A stretch of 64,000 nucleotides of DNA from the NCBI RefSeq assembly GCF_932526225.1, contig NC_064047.1, positions 1,860,001 to 1,924,000 on the forward strand, written 5' to 3'. The translations under genes and the position numbers were made by a program. The DNA is from Nematostella vectensis. Its lineage: Eukaryota > Cnidaria > Anthozoa > Actiniaria > Edwardsiidae. Of this stretch, positions 34,433 through 46,083 are shown in pieces; positions within the stretch are counted from its first letter, which is position 1; each line of letters opens with the position of its first letter. Under the pieces are notes generated by a model. The model had not been told where the DNA came from and searched no databases. It was given only the letters and a program-made list of their open reading frames with translations.

Positions 34433-35140
34433 AGAGTGAGTTTACGTGTAGACAAAGTCGTTATGCGCATCTGCGTGAGTTTACGTGTAGACAAAGTCGT
34501 TATGCGCATCTGCGTGAGTTTACGTGTAGACAAAGTCGTTATGCGCATCTGCGTGAGTTTACGTGTAGACAAAGTCGTTATGCGCATCTGCGTGAGTTTA
34601 CGTGTAGACAAAGTCGTTATGCGCATCTGCGTGAGTTTACGTGTAGACAAAGTCGTTATGCGCATCTGCGTGAGTTTAAGTGTAGACAAAGTCGTTATGC
34701 GCATCTGCGTGAGTTTACGTGTAGACAAAGTCGTTATGCGCATCTGCGTGAGTTTACGTGTAGACAAAGTCGTTATGCGCATCTGCGTGAGTTTACGTGT
34801 AGACAAAGTCGTTATGCGCATCTGCGTGAGTTTACGTGTAGACAAAGTCGTTATGCGCATCTGCGTGAGTTTACGTGTAGACAAAGTCGTTATGCGCATC
34901 TGCGTGAGTTTACGTGTAGACAAAGTCGTTATGCGCATCTGCGTGAGTTTACGTGTAGACAAAGTCGTTATGCGCATCTGCGTGAGTTTACGTGTAGACA
35001 AAGTCGTTATGCGCATCTGCGTGAGTTTACGTGTAGACAAAGTCGTTATGCGCATCTGCGTGAGTTTACGTGTAGACAAAGTCGTTATGCGCATCTGCGT
35101 GAGTTTACGTGTAGACAAAGTCGTTATGCGCATCTGCGTG
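34433..35140 (+). repeat. 39-bp minisatellite, about 18 units
   Basis: Unit: GTGAGTTTACGTGTAGACAA followed by AGTCGTTATGCGCATCTGC. It is almost invariant (one TTTAAG variant near 34676). The period is a multiple of 3, so several frames stay open for about 250 codons on both strands; these are not genes. The last unit on the right supplies the C-terminus and stop codon of the minus-strand tetraspanin. Confidence 0.96.
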
Positions 35141-38100
35141 CAGCTTATCGCTGATGGCGATCGCCTGCTCGATGTCCTTGATGAGATTACTCGCTCCTAA
35201 AATACTCAGCAACTGGAAATAAAATCAGACAATTCAGCTAATCAACAGGTTTACAGCAAATTTCTCCATTTGACCTTGGGCCAGCCCAGGCTGAGTTCTT
35301 GTACCGGGTTTCCTGTGCACGGAGATAAATCGTGTTTCCTATGACGTCACCAATGTCAACCACAGGAAGCCCAAGAAGAAACGCTACGGGATTAGGCTGG
35401 GGCCAGCATAAATGCAGCTTTTGCGTTTACCTGAATTGCGGCGAAACCAAATGCAAGTCCGCCAATAATGTGCAGGTTCTCCACCATCCAGTCAGATAAG
35501 CTATCGACACACCCCCTGACGTAGATTACGCTAGATGCTTCTAGTACCTAAGGACATGTAATCGCAAAGATCGTAACGATTATCACAAGCTATTTACACA
35601 TCACATTTGTAGATTACGCTCGTTGCTTCTAATACCTAAGGGCATATCATCGCAAAGATCGTAACGATTATCGCACAAGCTATCTACACACCACTTGTCG
35701 TAGATTACGCTCGATGCTTCGTGACGAGCCCTTGGTATATCTCATATCCCTTACATATACCCGGCCTGTTCTGATCAAAAGTTTCTTGGTATATACTTCA
35801 TTGGGAACGATGAAAGGGCCTTAGACTAGGGCTAGGCCTGATTAATTGAACAAATCCGAACAAAATACCAATCGAACGCAATAGAACTTCAATCGTTCAC
35901 GCAGCCAATTCGGATCGCGCGCGCAACATCGTGAAAACCGCAAATGGTATACGAGAAGGGTGAACGCTAGAAAGCTAACCCCCCTCCATGTTCTTGTTAG
36001 CGAATCATGCGTGATTTACTTACGCTTTTTTCTCTACGAACTCCAAATCCACACTGAGTATTAATCTGATCCTGAAATCAGAAAAAATAAACATTTGACA
36101 GGGCGCCGTATGTATGCTGCCGAGGAAATTGTGTAAAAGGAAAAGGTGAAAAGCCTTCTCGGAGTGGGACCGAAAAAAGGCATGAGCCGGCAAAATCTAG
36201 GACATTCCAATGGTTTTCTGAAATCCCCTCATCCAGATCTGCACCTGCTTTGCCCCTCCCCCCTTGACCACAGTTGGGCCACACCCCTTACCTCAACACA
36301 GCATGAATGCGGAACACCACATGCCTCGACAGCCTGCGCACTACAATTGAAGTACTTGTTATGATTCCAGTCGTGATAAGAGTAACCACCACAGCACTTG
36401 AGGTTACTCTGAATCCCATCTATGGCATTTTGAAGGTCTAGGTCATCTTGATAATGGACCACAAAGAGCTTGATGGCTGAAGACACTTTGCTTCTAGTCT
36501 GAAGAATAAAAAAACAAAAGGGCACCATAGTATACCTATTTAAAAAATATGAATTTCCAAATGCAGTTCAATGACCAATAGCTGCTTATTGGTACTAATT
36601 ACTTGTGAGAATAGAGGTGTGGATAATCAGATCATAAGAACATGTTTTTTATTGGATCGGTTCCCTTAATTCATAGAGCGGCCACTATGGAACACTGCAC
36701 ACACAAAGCAAAACACCACAGAAATGTTAGTGACATTGATTGGTGACCAAAGATATATGTATCTAAGAGCTCATCAGTGCTGTTTCACACCTACCTCCTC
36801 AACAAAGAAAAATGACAAGAATCCAGCAATTATTTCTGATGTGAAGAGGACAGCTAGCACCACCATGTACTGTAAGGGATGAAAGAAAAAAAAATATGAA
36901 ATAACAGATTTTGATTTTCTATTTTTTTCTGAAATATGAAAAATGAATAAAAAATAAATCAGCCTTTTTTCTGTTTCTTTAAACAGGGCTTCTGGAATTA
37001 CGCGGAAAAAAACTCAAAATTACGCGGGATTCTTTGCTAAATTATGCGCTAAATTACGCGGAAAAATCAGCTATTACGCGCTAAATTACTCGGGATTTTG
37101 CAATACATTTTTATTTAAAAATCAAAATTTTGCGTGATTCTTTACTGATTTACGCGTTAAATACACGGAATATCAACTGTTACGCCCAAGCTACGAAAGC
37201 TTTCTTTACGGCAAACGCCTGCGAGGTTATACCCTCCCCCAAAAATGAATATACCCCACCCCTCCTCCCCACAAATTCTCAAGCCTTGAGATTTTCGGAG
37301 GTTGACAGGTATGGAAATAGGGTAAAGAACCCTAAAAAAAAACACATCAGCTATGCACTTAAATGTTTTGTCTTTCAAAATTTAGCCAAATTACCCAGAA
37401 ATTTGCGGATTATGCGGAGAAAGCCAAATTACGCGCTTCCGCACAAGCGCATAATTCCAGAAGCCCTGTTTAAACATTTGCCTAGCACTGCCTCCTTCTT
37501 TGGAATCCATTGGCCACCCTCTCATTTGTGTAAACTTATTATGCCCACTTCCCAGAAATCTTTTATGGCTACACCACCCTCTTCCCAGAAATATTTTATG
37601 ACCACAGCCTCTTCTCATTTATCTTTTATTGCCCCTCTTTCTTAGAAAAACTGGGTAACCGCATGTTTTTTTTTTGCTCATGAAACTCCAAAACTATATG
37701 AGGCTTGATGCAACAAGTCTTTCACTAAACAATTATTAAAAACTAGCTAGGAAGCAGATCAAAAATTACATACCATAACATTTTCCACCACCCCCCTCCC
37801 ATCTCCAGTTGTCAACATGGACATTGTACAAAGTAAACATCCCTTACAATTTTAAGAAGAACTCTGTTTTCCCGGAGAGCGCCAATACATCCACAGAATG
37901 CAACCAGGAACATAAAGATGCCCACCGCAATAAGGATGATTGATGGGCTTGCCACCAAGTTCCCCATGGTGTTGTACATGTCCTTCTCAGAATGTGCCCA
38001 GGACCCCACCCCAATAAACACGATGGAAACAACCTGAAGAAACAACAGTAAGGAAACACTACAAAAGGCAGCTGTAGGTGTGTACCCAGGATTTACTGAG

Positions 38101-38498
38101 AGGGTTGAGTGCATAGTCATAGGTATCATATGAAAAAAGATAATTTTTGACAGTCTTTCAATTGTGGCAACCAAGGGGAAAACTGTTTACAATCCTTCGA
38201 TAAGAAATTACCAGCTTTTTGTGGCCAAGGAGGTTATAGCTATTGAAGAGGGGTAGGAAGTGGGGTTCAGAGGGCATAATGGCATAAAAATTCAATGATT
38301 TCACCATTTCAATTAAGCATTAAATGGAGGAGGGGGTAGGGGGGGGCTAAACATCAACCCCTAGTTATATGCAGCTGAACACCTTTTTTACTCTTCCTAT
38401 TTACATTACTGTAATCGATAGAAAGACATATCATTTCTTACCCAAACTATGAAGTTCAGAGTAAAGATGAAGTATTTACTCAGACAATGGAGGTCCAT
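35105..38498 (-). CDS. Tetraspanin
   Basis: Seven coding exons on the minus strand: 38498-38442, 38033-37848, 36869-36795, 36498-36292, 36071-36024, 35547-35431, 35212-35105. All are phase 0 with GT-AG borders; product 265 aa. It starts MDLHCLSKYFIFTLNFIVW, a classic tetraspanin N-terminus. TM1 is about residues 12-34, TM2 52-77, TM3 82-103 and TM4 213-236. The large extracellular loop has the CCG motif (residues 141-143), a PHSCC block and a further Cys in RGCVDSL. Family role: membrane scaffold that organises partner proteins in tetraspanin-enriched microdomains. The short last exon encodes the end of TM4, LIKDIEQAIAISDKL, and then HADAHNDFVYT-stop, which is minisatellite-derived. A partly duplicated acceptor lies upstream of exon 6. 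Intron 4-side DNA carries an inverted-repeat element. The subfamily is not assigned. Confidence 0.93.
35518..35722 (-). repeat. Tandem copies of a tetraspanin acceptor and exon start
   Basis: Exon 6 of the tetraspanin begins at 35547 (minus) after CCTTAG. The sequence covering this acceptor and the first about 28 coding bases (GTAGATTACGCTAGATGCTT on the plus strand) recurs at about 35609 and 35700 with a period near 90 bp, along with intron words GCAAAGATCGTAACGATTAT. Copy 2 keeps a CTTAG acceptor; copy 3 is truncated. Confidence 0.85.
36978..37474. mobile_element. Inverted-repeat DNA element in a tetraspanin intron
   Basis: CAGGGCTTCTGGAATTACGC (36984) and its complement GCATAATTCCAGAAGCCCTG (to 37468) bound 485 bp, flanked on both sides by TTTAAA, which could be a TTAA or 6-bp target duplication. 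Subterminal ATTACGCG words are repeated many times. There is no transposase; the long frame inside (37130-37645) runs across the border and is not a gene. The TTAA option would suggest a piggyBac-like source, and the CAGGG end a hAT-like one. Confidence 0.75.
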
Positions 38499-39532
38499 CT
38501 TGAATCAGAAAATGCTGACAAACCAAAAAAGAATTAGAGTGCTAATGTTGTATTAAAACACTGCAACAAGCTTTACAGAAGAACCGAAGGACCACTCAAA
38601 GTTTGGCTAAGACAACATCTTACCTAAGCTTAGATGGAAATAGAAAATAATCAAAATAGGCCATTTAGTTAATTAAGTTATTATTTTTATACACATAAAT
38701 TATTTGTACAAATTTCTCTGAACAAAATTCAATGCAATGACAACAAGCCCATCAAGAAAAAAGAAAGGTATCAGCCAAACGTTCTAATTATTTAACATAT
38801 TGACTTTCATCTTTAAAATATCCTACAAGCTCTTGATAACAAACACTTGAGAAATTCAAAACAACACACGACCACAAGTAAACAAACTAGACCCAGAAAT
38901 TATGCTCTATGCACATAACATTCAGCAAAGATCAGCGATTGGCATTACTGCATTCCCAAGCCGTAAATACCATGCCATAAATGTCTAATAAGAGCTTAGA
39001 CAGTATGTAAAGATGACATTTCAGCAACCTACCGCTTAGACGTCAACAACTCAATAAGTACCAAAAATTTCAGAGCAAAAGTTTTCTTCGAGTTTAGGCC
39101 GGCGATTTGCAACAGCCTATACCAGAATACATCTAAATAATCAGAAAAACCACCTATATATATCAAGCAATATGAATGGTGTTCAAGTCGCCAAAAGAAT
39201 TCGTTGACAACAACACAAAGTTTTAGAAACCCGATCTGTGAGCCGATATGTCACATTGTTATGATAGGTGCCGGGAAGCCTGGGGCGGGCGAAATGACTA
39301 TAATATATATATATATATATTTTAATCATCCACTGTTTTATATAAGCTTTAGTCTTAAAAGGAATTTGATCATTTTGGATTTTTTTTTATTTCTTAGATA
39401 CAAATTTGAGAAATATTTACTTTAGTTTGAAACATTTCATATCCGTTTTTGCTATGAAATTCCATGACGGGTTGCCTGTGTTGTGGTGTCGTCTTTCATA
39501 ACACAACCAAAACTTCACATTTTCTTATCAAA
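38499..39532. promoter_or_regulatory. Shared upstream region of divergent tetraspanin and ankyrin genes
   Basis: The two start codons are about 1.03 kb apart and point away from each other. No TATA box is convincing; the ankyrin start has the context ATCAAAATGGCGGCC, and ATGGCGG overlaps a YY1-like element, common in TATA-less promoters. An (AT)n tract is at 39301-39320. Bidirectional promoter use is inferred from layout only. Confidence 0.35.
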
Positions 39533-42500
39533 ATGGCGGCCGCCCCCGCTGTTTTTAACTTCGTGTTTGGAATTAGCGAAACTCCTCTTACTCAAGCCTT
39601 GGAGCGGCGGAACTACAGCGAGGCCCTCCAGTATATTGATAGTCGATATGGGGAGTGTTTGGATGAAGGGTATTATCGCAGAACTCCACTTTTTATCGTC
39701 CTTTCGGGTGAACAATCAACTCACGATGGAAGAGAAATGCCAGTTCACATCCAAATCGCGCGAAGACTAATAGAAAGAGGTAAAATAAAGTGATTTTAAT
39801 ATTCTTTTACTTTACTTAATCTTGCTTAATTGGAAATGTATCGATCGCTTATTTCAAGTGTGTTTTTTATTGTTCTATTTTATCGTTTTGTTCTTTGGAA
39901 ACTTTTTTAATAGGCTAATAAACACGTGTAAATACAGCGTCGTTACTCCCCCACCTTGGTGAACATATAAAATCACCCACATATTGTTTAGTGCATAGCT
40001 GTCGATGACAGCTATGCTAGAGCAATTGCAACATAATTGTTTATTGAATAGACCATGTCAGCCGCCATTTTGTATCCTAGCGAAGTTCCGAGGTGTGAGA
40101 AAGCACCCATTTCCATTTGGGATGGCTTGCAATATTTTCCATCAAATTTGGTTAATAAAGCGTGGGGAGCTGGTTAAGATTTCTCTTAATAATTTATTTT
40201 CCTACATTGGTTGAAAACAAAAACAAAGGTGTCACTGACAAGGGATCTTTAAACACAGACCTGCGCCATGACAGCTTGTTGAATGGTAAATGACAGCTTG
40301 CTATGCAGTAGGCATATTCATTTAATAAAGTACGTTCATTTTTAAAAACTCAAAAGGCTTAAAGGCTCATAAACATTAAAGTTTGGCATTTACTCACATT
40401 CAACACATGGTACAGAGCAATGGTCTTATTCAAAGCCAAATTTCTCTTTATTTCGCTGGGCCTGCATTTATGAGTAAAAGAGATGATCGTGGACGGCGGC
40501 TTGAGAAGTGGGATTGCAACCCAGCGCAGAGGTGTCTTTTAATTGGAAACGTCAGCCCAGCGAAATGCATAGAAAGGAGGGCTCTGCTGGCAGGGAAGTG
40601 CAAGGCAGACAATCCTATATCACTATACCATTGCATTACTTATACCAGCAGTGTGACTGTCCATTTGTTACAAAAGAGTGATGCTTTCTTTCTACCATGT
40701 TGGATGACCATTTTTGGATGTGTCTGTGAATTTTAATATTTAGGTGTGAGTGTCACCAAAGTTGAAGTCAGATCTAAGTGTACATGATTTCTAACAACAT
40801 TGTGACAACAGTGATTGTGATTATATTTTTTGCTTGATTCAGGTGCTAACCCCAACCTGAGAGTCCCTGTGGTATGTTCCTTGCATTATATTCTATTGTT
40901 CATATTTCTGAGTTGTTTATGTGACAGCAAATTTGTTATAATACCTGACTGTCACTTTTCAGAACAATGGAGCGGAATTTGTAAGCCCAGGTCGTTCACC
41001 TCTGGAGTGTGTTGCTGATTATTACAACCAGTTAACTAACCGCCACAAACCAATCCTCAGTGACAAGAAGATCTCAAGAAGTCAAGCCATCTCTGAAGAA
41101 AACCACTTCTATGCAACTGCTAATGAACTCACTGAAGAATTAGTAGATCTAGCATGGCTCATCCTTGGGCATGGTGCTAATGTCAATGTACGTGATGCTG
41201 AGAACAAGACACCCTTGCATAATACAATCCTCAAGTCCCATGATCTGCGCATGGCACAAGTGTTGTGTGATAATGGAGCAGATATTAATGCTGTTGATAG
41301 GTTTGGGAACACCCCATTAATGGCCCTGTGTAGTCCTATGCCATGGCAAGATGATAATGATGATGTGTATGGACCGGTAATTAGCGGTTGTGATATCAGC
41401 CAGGGCCTGCAGTATCTCCTTAGATTTGACAATATTAAGGTAAATTAATCAATTATTAGTGATAATAAAATCATAATCATAATAATTACAGAGTCTAATA
41501 TCGAGGGAAGAAGGGGGAAACAATTGGTGTATACTTTCCATATTTATAAATAATTGCATCTGGTGACATTTGGGCAAGTTAATAGGGACAAATAAGATAT
41601 AAGCACCAGTAATGTAGTATTTTTTAGTATTGTTGGATAGAATCCTGTAGTATTGTTGTGCCCGGCATTGTTGTACATTGGGTACAACATTGCACCAACA
41701 CCAACAACATAGCACTATTTACATGAACATGTTGCTCCTATTTTCCCTGTAAATAAAAAGGTAAATGTTAAGAAGTGTACTGTCATGTGTGCCCATTTTA
41801 ATTGAGTTGTGTCCCATAGATTAATCATTGTGGTATACATGGTCGAACGGCGCTGTTCTACGCCATGCAGTCTGGGAATTTCACAGTTGCCAAGGTGCTC
41901 CTGGAGCGAGGAGCAAATCCCAGTATTAGAGGCATGGGCCCTGATGGAAGGTAAAGAACAGAAACACTATCCATGGGGGTGGGGGTGGGGTATGTCTCAC
42001 CAGTATTAAAGGCATGGGCTCTGATGGAAGGTAAATAACAGAAACGCTATCCATGGTAGAGGGGGTGGGGCATTTCTCACCAGTATTAGAGGTATGGGCC
42101 CTGGTGGAAGGTAAAAAAAAAAACACTATCCATGGGGGAGGGGGTGGGGCATGTCCCACCAGTATTAAAGGCATGGGCTCTGATGGAAGGTAAATAACAA
42201 AAACACTATCCATGGGGGAGGGGGTGGGGTATGTCTCACCAGTATTAAAGACATGGGCCCTGATGGAAGGTAAATAACAGAAACGCTATCCATGGTGGAG
42301 GGGGTGGGGCATTTCTCACCAGTATTACCAGTATTAGAGGCATGGGCCCTGATGGAAGGTAAAGAACAGAAACGCTATCCATGGGGGAAGGGGTTGGGCA
42401 TGTCCTTGTATAAGAGGCATGGGTCCTGATGGAAGGGAAATCACAAAAATTCTAACCATGGGGGAGGGGGTGGGGCATGTCCCAGTATAAAAAGCATGGG

Positions 42501-43549
42501 TCCTGATGGAAGGGAAATCACAAAAATTCTAACCATGGGGGAGGGGGTGGGGCATGTCCCAGTATAAAAAGCATGGGTCCTGATGGAAGGGAAATCACAA
42601 AAATTCTATCCATGGGGGAGGGGGTGGGGCATGTCCCAGTATAAAAGGCATGGGTCCTGATAGAAGGGAAATCACAAAAATTCTAACCATGGGGGAGGGG
42701 GTTGGGCATGTCCTTGTATAAGAGGCATGGGTCCTGATGGAAGGGGAATCACTAAATTCTAACAAAGGGGGAGGGGGTGGGGCATGTCTCAGTATAAAAG
42801 GCATAAGTCCTGATGGTCCTGATAAGGGGGGGGGGGATAACCCTGCTTGGGCCCTGATCAAACTTAAGGTCAAACAGAATTAAGAAATTAAGAATGCAAG
42901 AGGCTCTTTTAAAACTGGGTAAGTTTGGTATATTTTAGTTAGCTAGCCTGTACCTTACAGTACATCATTTAAATTAACCTCATGTAAGTGGGTAAATACA
43001 AAAATCCACCACTGCTACTGATATGTTTCCATTATCTTCAGGTTTGTCTCTCCCCTCTTTGCTGCTCTTATTCCCTGGCCATCACAGGAGAGAATTGACA
43101 TTACCATCACCCTCAAAGCCATAGCCCCTCTAGTGGACAATGCCTACTTCTCAACACCAGAAATCCTCAAAGAAATCATAGAATACGCACTCGCAGAACA
43201 AGCCGAAGACCCTTTGTTACACAAACTAGTCCACAAAGGAACCAATCTTGTTGAACTACTGTTTGGTCAAACTTCATGTAATCTGACTCAGCTTGCTGCA
43301 AGGATATTTCTAAAGGAGCATGTTAGCTATGTGGGACCAAACTATGAGAGCATGACATCTTTTGATGTCATAGAACTTGTGCGTTCACAGGGCTTGCCTT
43401 CAGAGCTGATCATGCATTTGCAGATTGTGTTACTGAAAGAGAAGATTTTAGGGACTTTGGCGGAGACAGACTGGGACGAGTGGGTATTGGAGGACTATTC
43501 GCTAGATGAAAGTGATGATTATGATGAATCAGATGATGAATTCTGGTGA
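39533..43549 (+). CDS. Ankyrin-repeat protein
   Basis: Five exons: 39533-39779, 40843-40871, 40963-41439, 41820-41950, 43042-43549. All are GT-AG, phases close, product 463 aa. Ankyrin-type helices are visible at IARRLIERGANPNL (about residues 76-89), LAWLILGHGANVNVRDAENKTPLH, MAQVLCDNGADINAVDRFGNTPL and GRTALFYAMQSGNFTVAKVL with ERGANPSI. The C-terminal 165 residues are helical with no motif I recognise and end in an acidic tail (DESDDYDESDDEFW). There is no signal peptide or TM segment, so it is probably an intracellular adaptor. I chose the ATG at 39533 for its strong context and the start AAAPAVFNFVFG rather than the upstream in-frame ATG at 39464. The tiny 29-bp exon 2 is supported by phase and by completing GANPNL. 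Intron 4 begins with an array of copies of the exon 4 donor. Confidence 0.88.
41921..42835 (+). repeat. Tandem array built from the ankyrin exon 4 donor
   Basis: About 12 units of 76-90 bp starting with the real exon end. Each carries AGTATTAGAGGCATGGGCCC then TGATGGAAG (coding end of exon 4), GTAAA donor, then ACAGAAACGCTATCCATGG and a GGGGGAGGGGGTGGGG block. The first six (including the true one at 41950) keep GAAG/GTAAA; units from about 42428 onward read GAAGGGAAA and have lost the donor GT. Confidence 0.92.
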
Positions 43550-46083
43550 GGAGGCAGGCTGCAATACTTAGAAGGTAATAGCCCAGGTTAATATTGTTTC
43601 TAGAGGTAGCTGGAGTGAGCGAACAAAGATGAGGCTCTTAGGTAAAATAACAAAAGCATAGCATTAAAAATACCCTAATTGCACAGTGCACGGGGCATTC
43701 GATCCTCTAAAAAAGCATATAAAGGAGAAGCTGAGCGTGTTGAAAAATTAAATCACTAACAAATCTGGGCTAGAGTATGGGGCTAGCAGATGGGGTCAGT
43801 GCAATATATAAGACGTCAAATGCAGTTGAATTGCAGTTGAACTTGTAATGACTTAACAAAGATATGGATTTGGTATAGCCAAGCACTTCTCTTCAGGCCA
43901 AGAACAATATAGATAATCATTTTGAGCAATGCTGTACAAAAACAGCTAGTCAATAGCAGAAAGAGAGAAAGTATAGCGCCAGTAAAATCATTTTATAAAT
44001 ACACTTTTAAAAATGACCAAATATGAGTATGCAATTTGAAAAGACAGCTAATACATTTTGGAATTAATGTGTGTGTTCAGTATGATTAACTGTTGATTTT
44101 GCGTCCCCTTTATGTTATCCATGTTTCCCACGGTTTCTTAAATCTTAAAATGTCTTAAATGTTATTTCACGTTTTTATGGTGTCTTAAAAAGACTTAAAT
44201 TGTTGTATACTGTACTTCTTTTTAACTCGGGAATGCAAAATTCCCGAGGTTTTGCGGTGTGTTGGTGGAGGTGCATCGTCGGATCGCTCATGTGTAAACT
44301 TCCGGTGTGTAAACTTTCGGTTAACTTTTGTTGAATGGATCATCCGTAAACTTTTTGTGGTCTTTCTGTGCTTTAGCAGCACAGCAATCCTTAGATTATA
44401 TATATATACTTCCGGTGTTTAACTTCCGGTTGAAGCCTTGTACTATAAAAGGTCTATGTCATCGACGTATGGTCGCTACGATCCTTATTTAGTATAACAG
44501 TAAAGTATATATAAGCTATTTTCCTAAAAAAAGTCTTCCATGTGGGTTGAGCGTGCGCATGCGCCTTCGTCACTGACGTCAATCGGTCTTCTACAGTTCA
44601 GTCCATTTCAAGCTGTTAGTCGACTCAGCAGCGACCAGGTTTGGATCCCACTGAAAGCGCTATTTATTTATTGTAATATTTTTGCTGTTTTTTTAATTTT
44701 TATAAAAATAACAATAACTTTAGCAATTCATTAAAATTGAAAATATAAAAAAACCCTCTTTTTAGTCTATTCCTTATTCGGATAAGTAGTTAAAACGAGA
44801 TCGGGAGTTATGAAATACCATTTCCTTTTTCGAGAACTCTTTCGAAAGGAGTCGTTAAAGCGAAATCGGGCGTTATGAAATTTCATTTCCTTTATTGAGA
44901 AATGATGAGCAAACACTGACAATCCTCTTCATAGTCTATTCCTTATTCGGATAAGTCGTAAAACGAAATCGGACGTTGGGAGAGTCCATTTCCTTATTCG
45001 CGAAAACTAACTTGAATAAGGAACAGTTCCCTATTCGTGTCACTGCACTAATCTATTTGTTTTGTCAGAGCCTTATCTAGTAGCCAAGGTGTTATTTGAC
45101 AACAAGCACTATCTGTCAAATTGTGGTTTTGTTAGCAAGGTCAAATTCCTTCTCACGCGTACGTAGTCAAGTAAAGCGTGAATATTTCTCCTCTAAATAT
45201 ATTAATGCGTTTGGAAAGAAAGCTCAAGATACAAATACATTTATTAGATGAGAGGTAGATTTCCTCTCTTTTGCTAGATTCATTTGTGAAAGCGATTGCA
45301 CGCATTGCGTAATTTGACCTTTTGTAGCAGATAGAGTCTCATGTTCACAGCTCCGCTTAGCAGCGAGCACGTTAAAGCATCCAAATTTACCCGACGAAAA
45401 TGCTGTTGGACTTGTTCTGAATAAACTGTTATGCCAAAATACTGTTTCAACTCGAATTAAAAGGTATCATGTAAGTTCCCCCCCCCCCCCCCCCCCCGGA
45501 TTTGAATAAGGAACTGAGCGAATAAGGAAACAGACGAAAAAGGAACTGCGAATAAGGAACTAACTTCACTCTGGTTCTAAGCTTGTAGCTTATCTCTGCT
45601 GACTGTCTTCCCTGAGCAACTGCATATCTCGCTCCCGCATCACGCCGCGCAAGCAATGCGTCTCCTTTGCTCAACGGTACTAAACTAAAAAAGACTAACA
45701 GATACTGTAAAAACAGCCGCTTTTATACTCGCTTGGGAACGCGCATTTTTCTAGGGACGCTAGCATTTACTACCGTTCAAATTACTCAGCGTCCATTGTC
45801 CTGTCAAATTTAGAAACTAATCTTCCTGGGAAATGGTAAAAGGACGCTTACTTGATTCAATTAGCACTACCAAACCATTGATACTAATCTAAAGGAATTT
45901 GAAAAATGTTGAAAGTAAATTCCTAAACGTGTACTGGTCGAATTAGAATCACGTTTGAGAAACAATCCGTAAAATACGTAAAACAATTATAATCGCAATC
46001 CAAAAATTCGCTTACTTAAAATCTTTGCAAAATTTAAAATAACCCAAAATACCACCCGGTCACATAAGAAATTGGTATCTTAC
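43550..46083. other. Intergenic with TTCCTTATTCG-rich repeats
   Basis: No gene recognised. 44200-44460 holds repeated ACTTCCGGT/TGTAAACTT words. 44750-45010 contains three tandem-like copies of an about 85-bp block with AGTCTATTCCTTATTCGGATAAG, and 45500-45565 the inverse motif GAATAAGGAAC several times, with a poly-C tract at 45480-45497. Confidence 0.45.
44750..45567. repeat. Element bounded by TTCCTTATTCG / CGAATAAGGAA words
   Basis: At least ten occurrences of TTCCTTATTCG or its complement, mostly forward on the left and inverted on the right, giving an overall inverted layout of about 0.8 kb. It is probably a non-autonomous mobile element with multiple subterminal motifs; exact ends are not resolved. 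Confidence 0.45.

Noticed and set aside
34336-35200. Long open frames on both strands (about 255-272 codons)
   Set aside because: By-product of a 39-bp repeat whose period is a multiple of three.
37130-37645. 171-codon frame in the tetraspanin intron
   Set aside because: Crosses the border of an inverted-repeat element; no homology.
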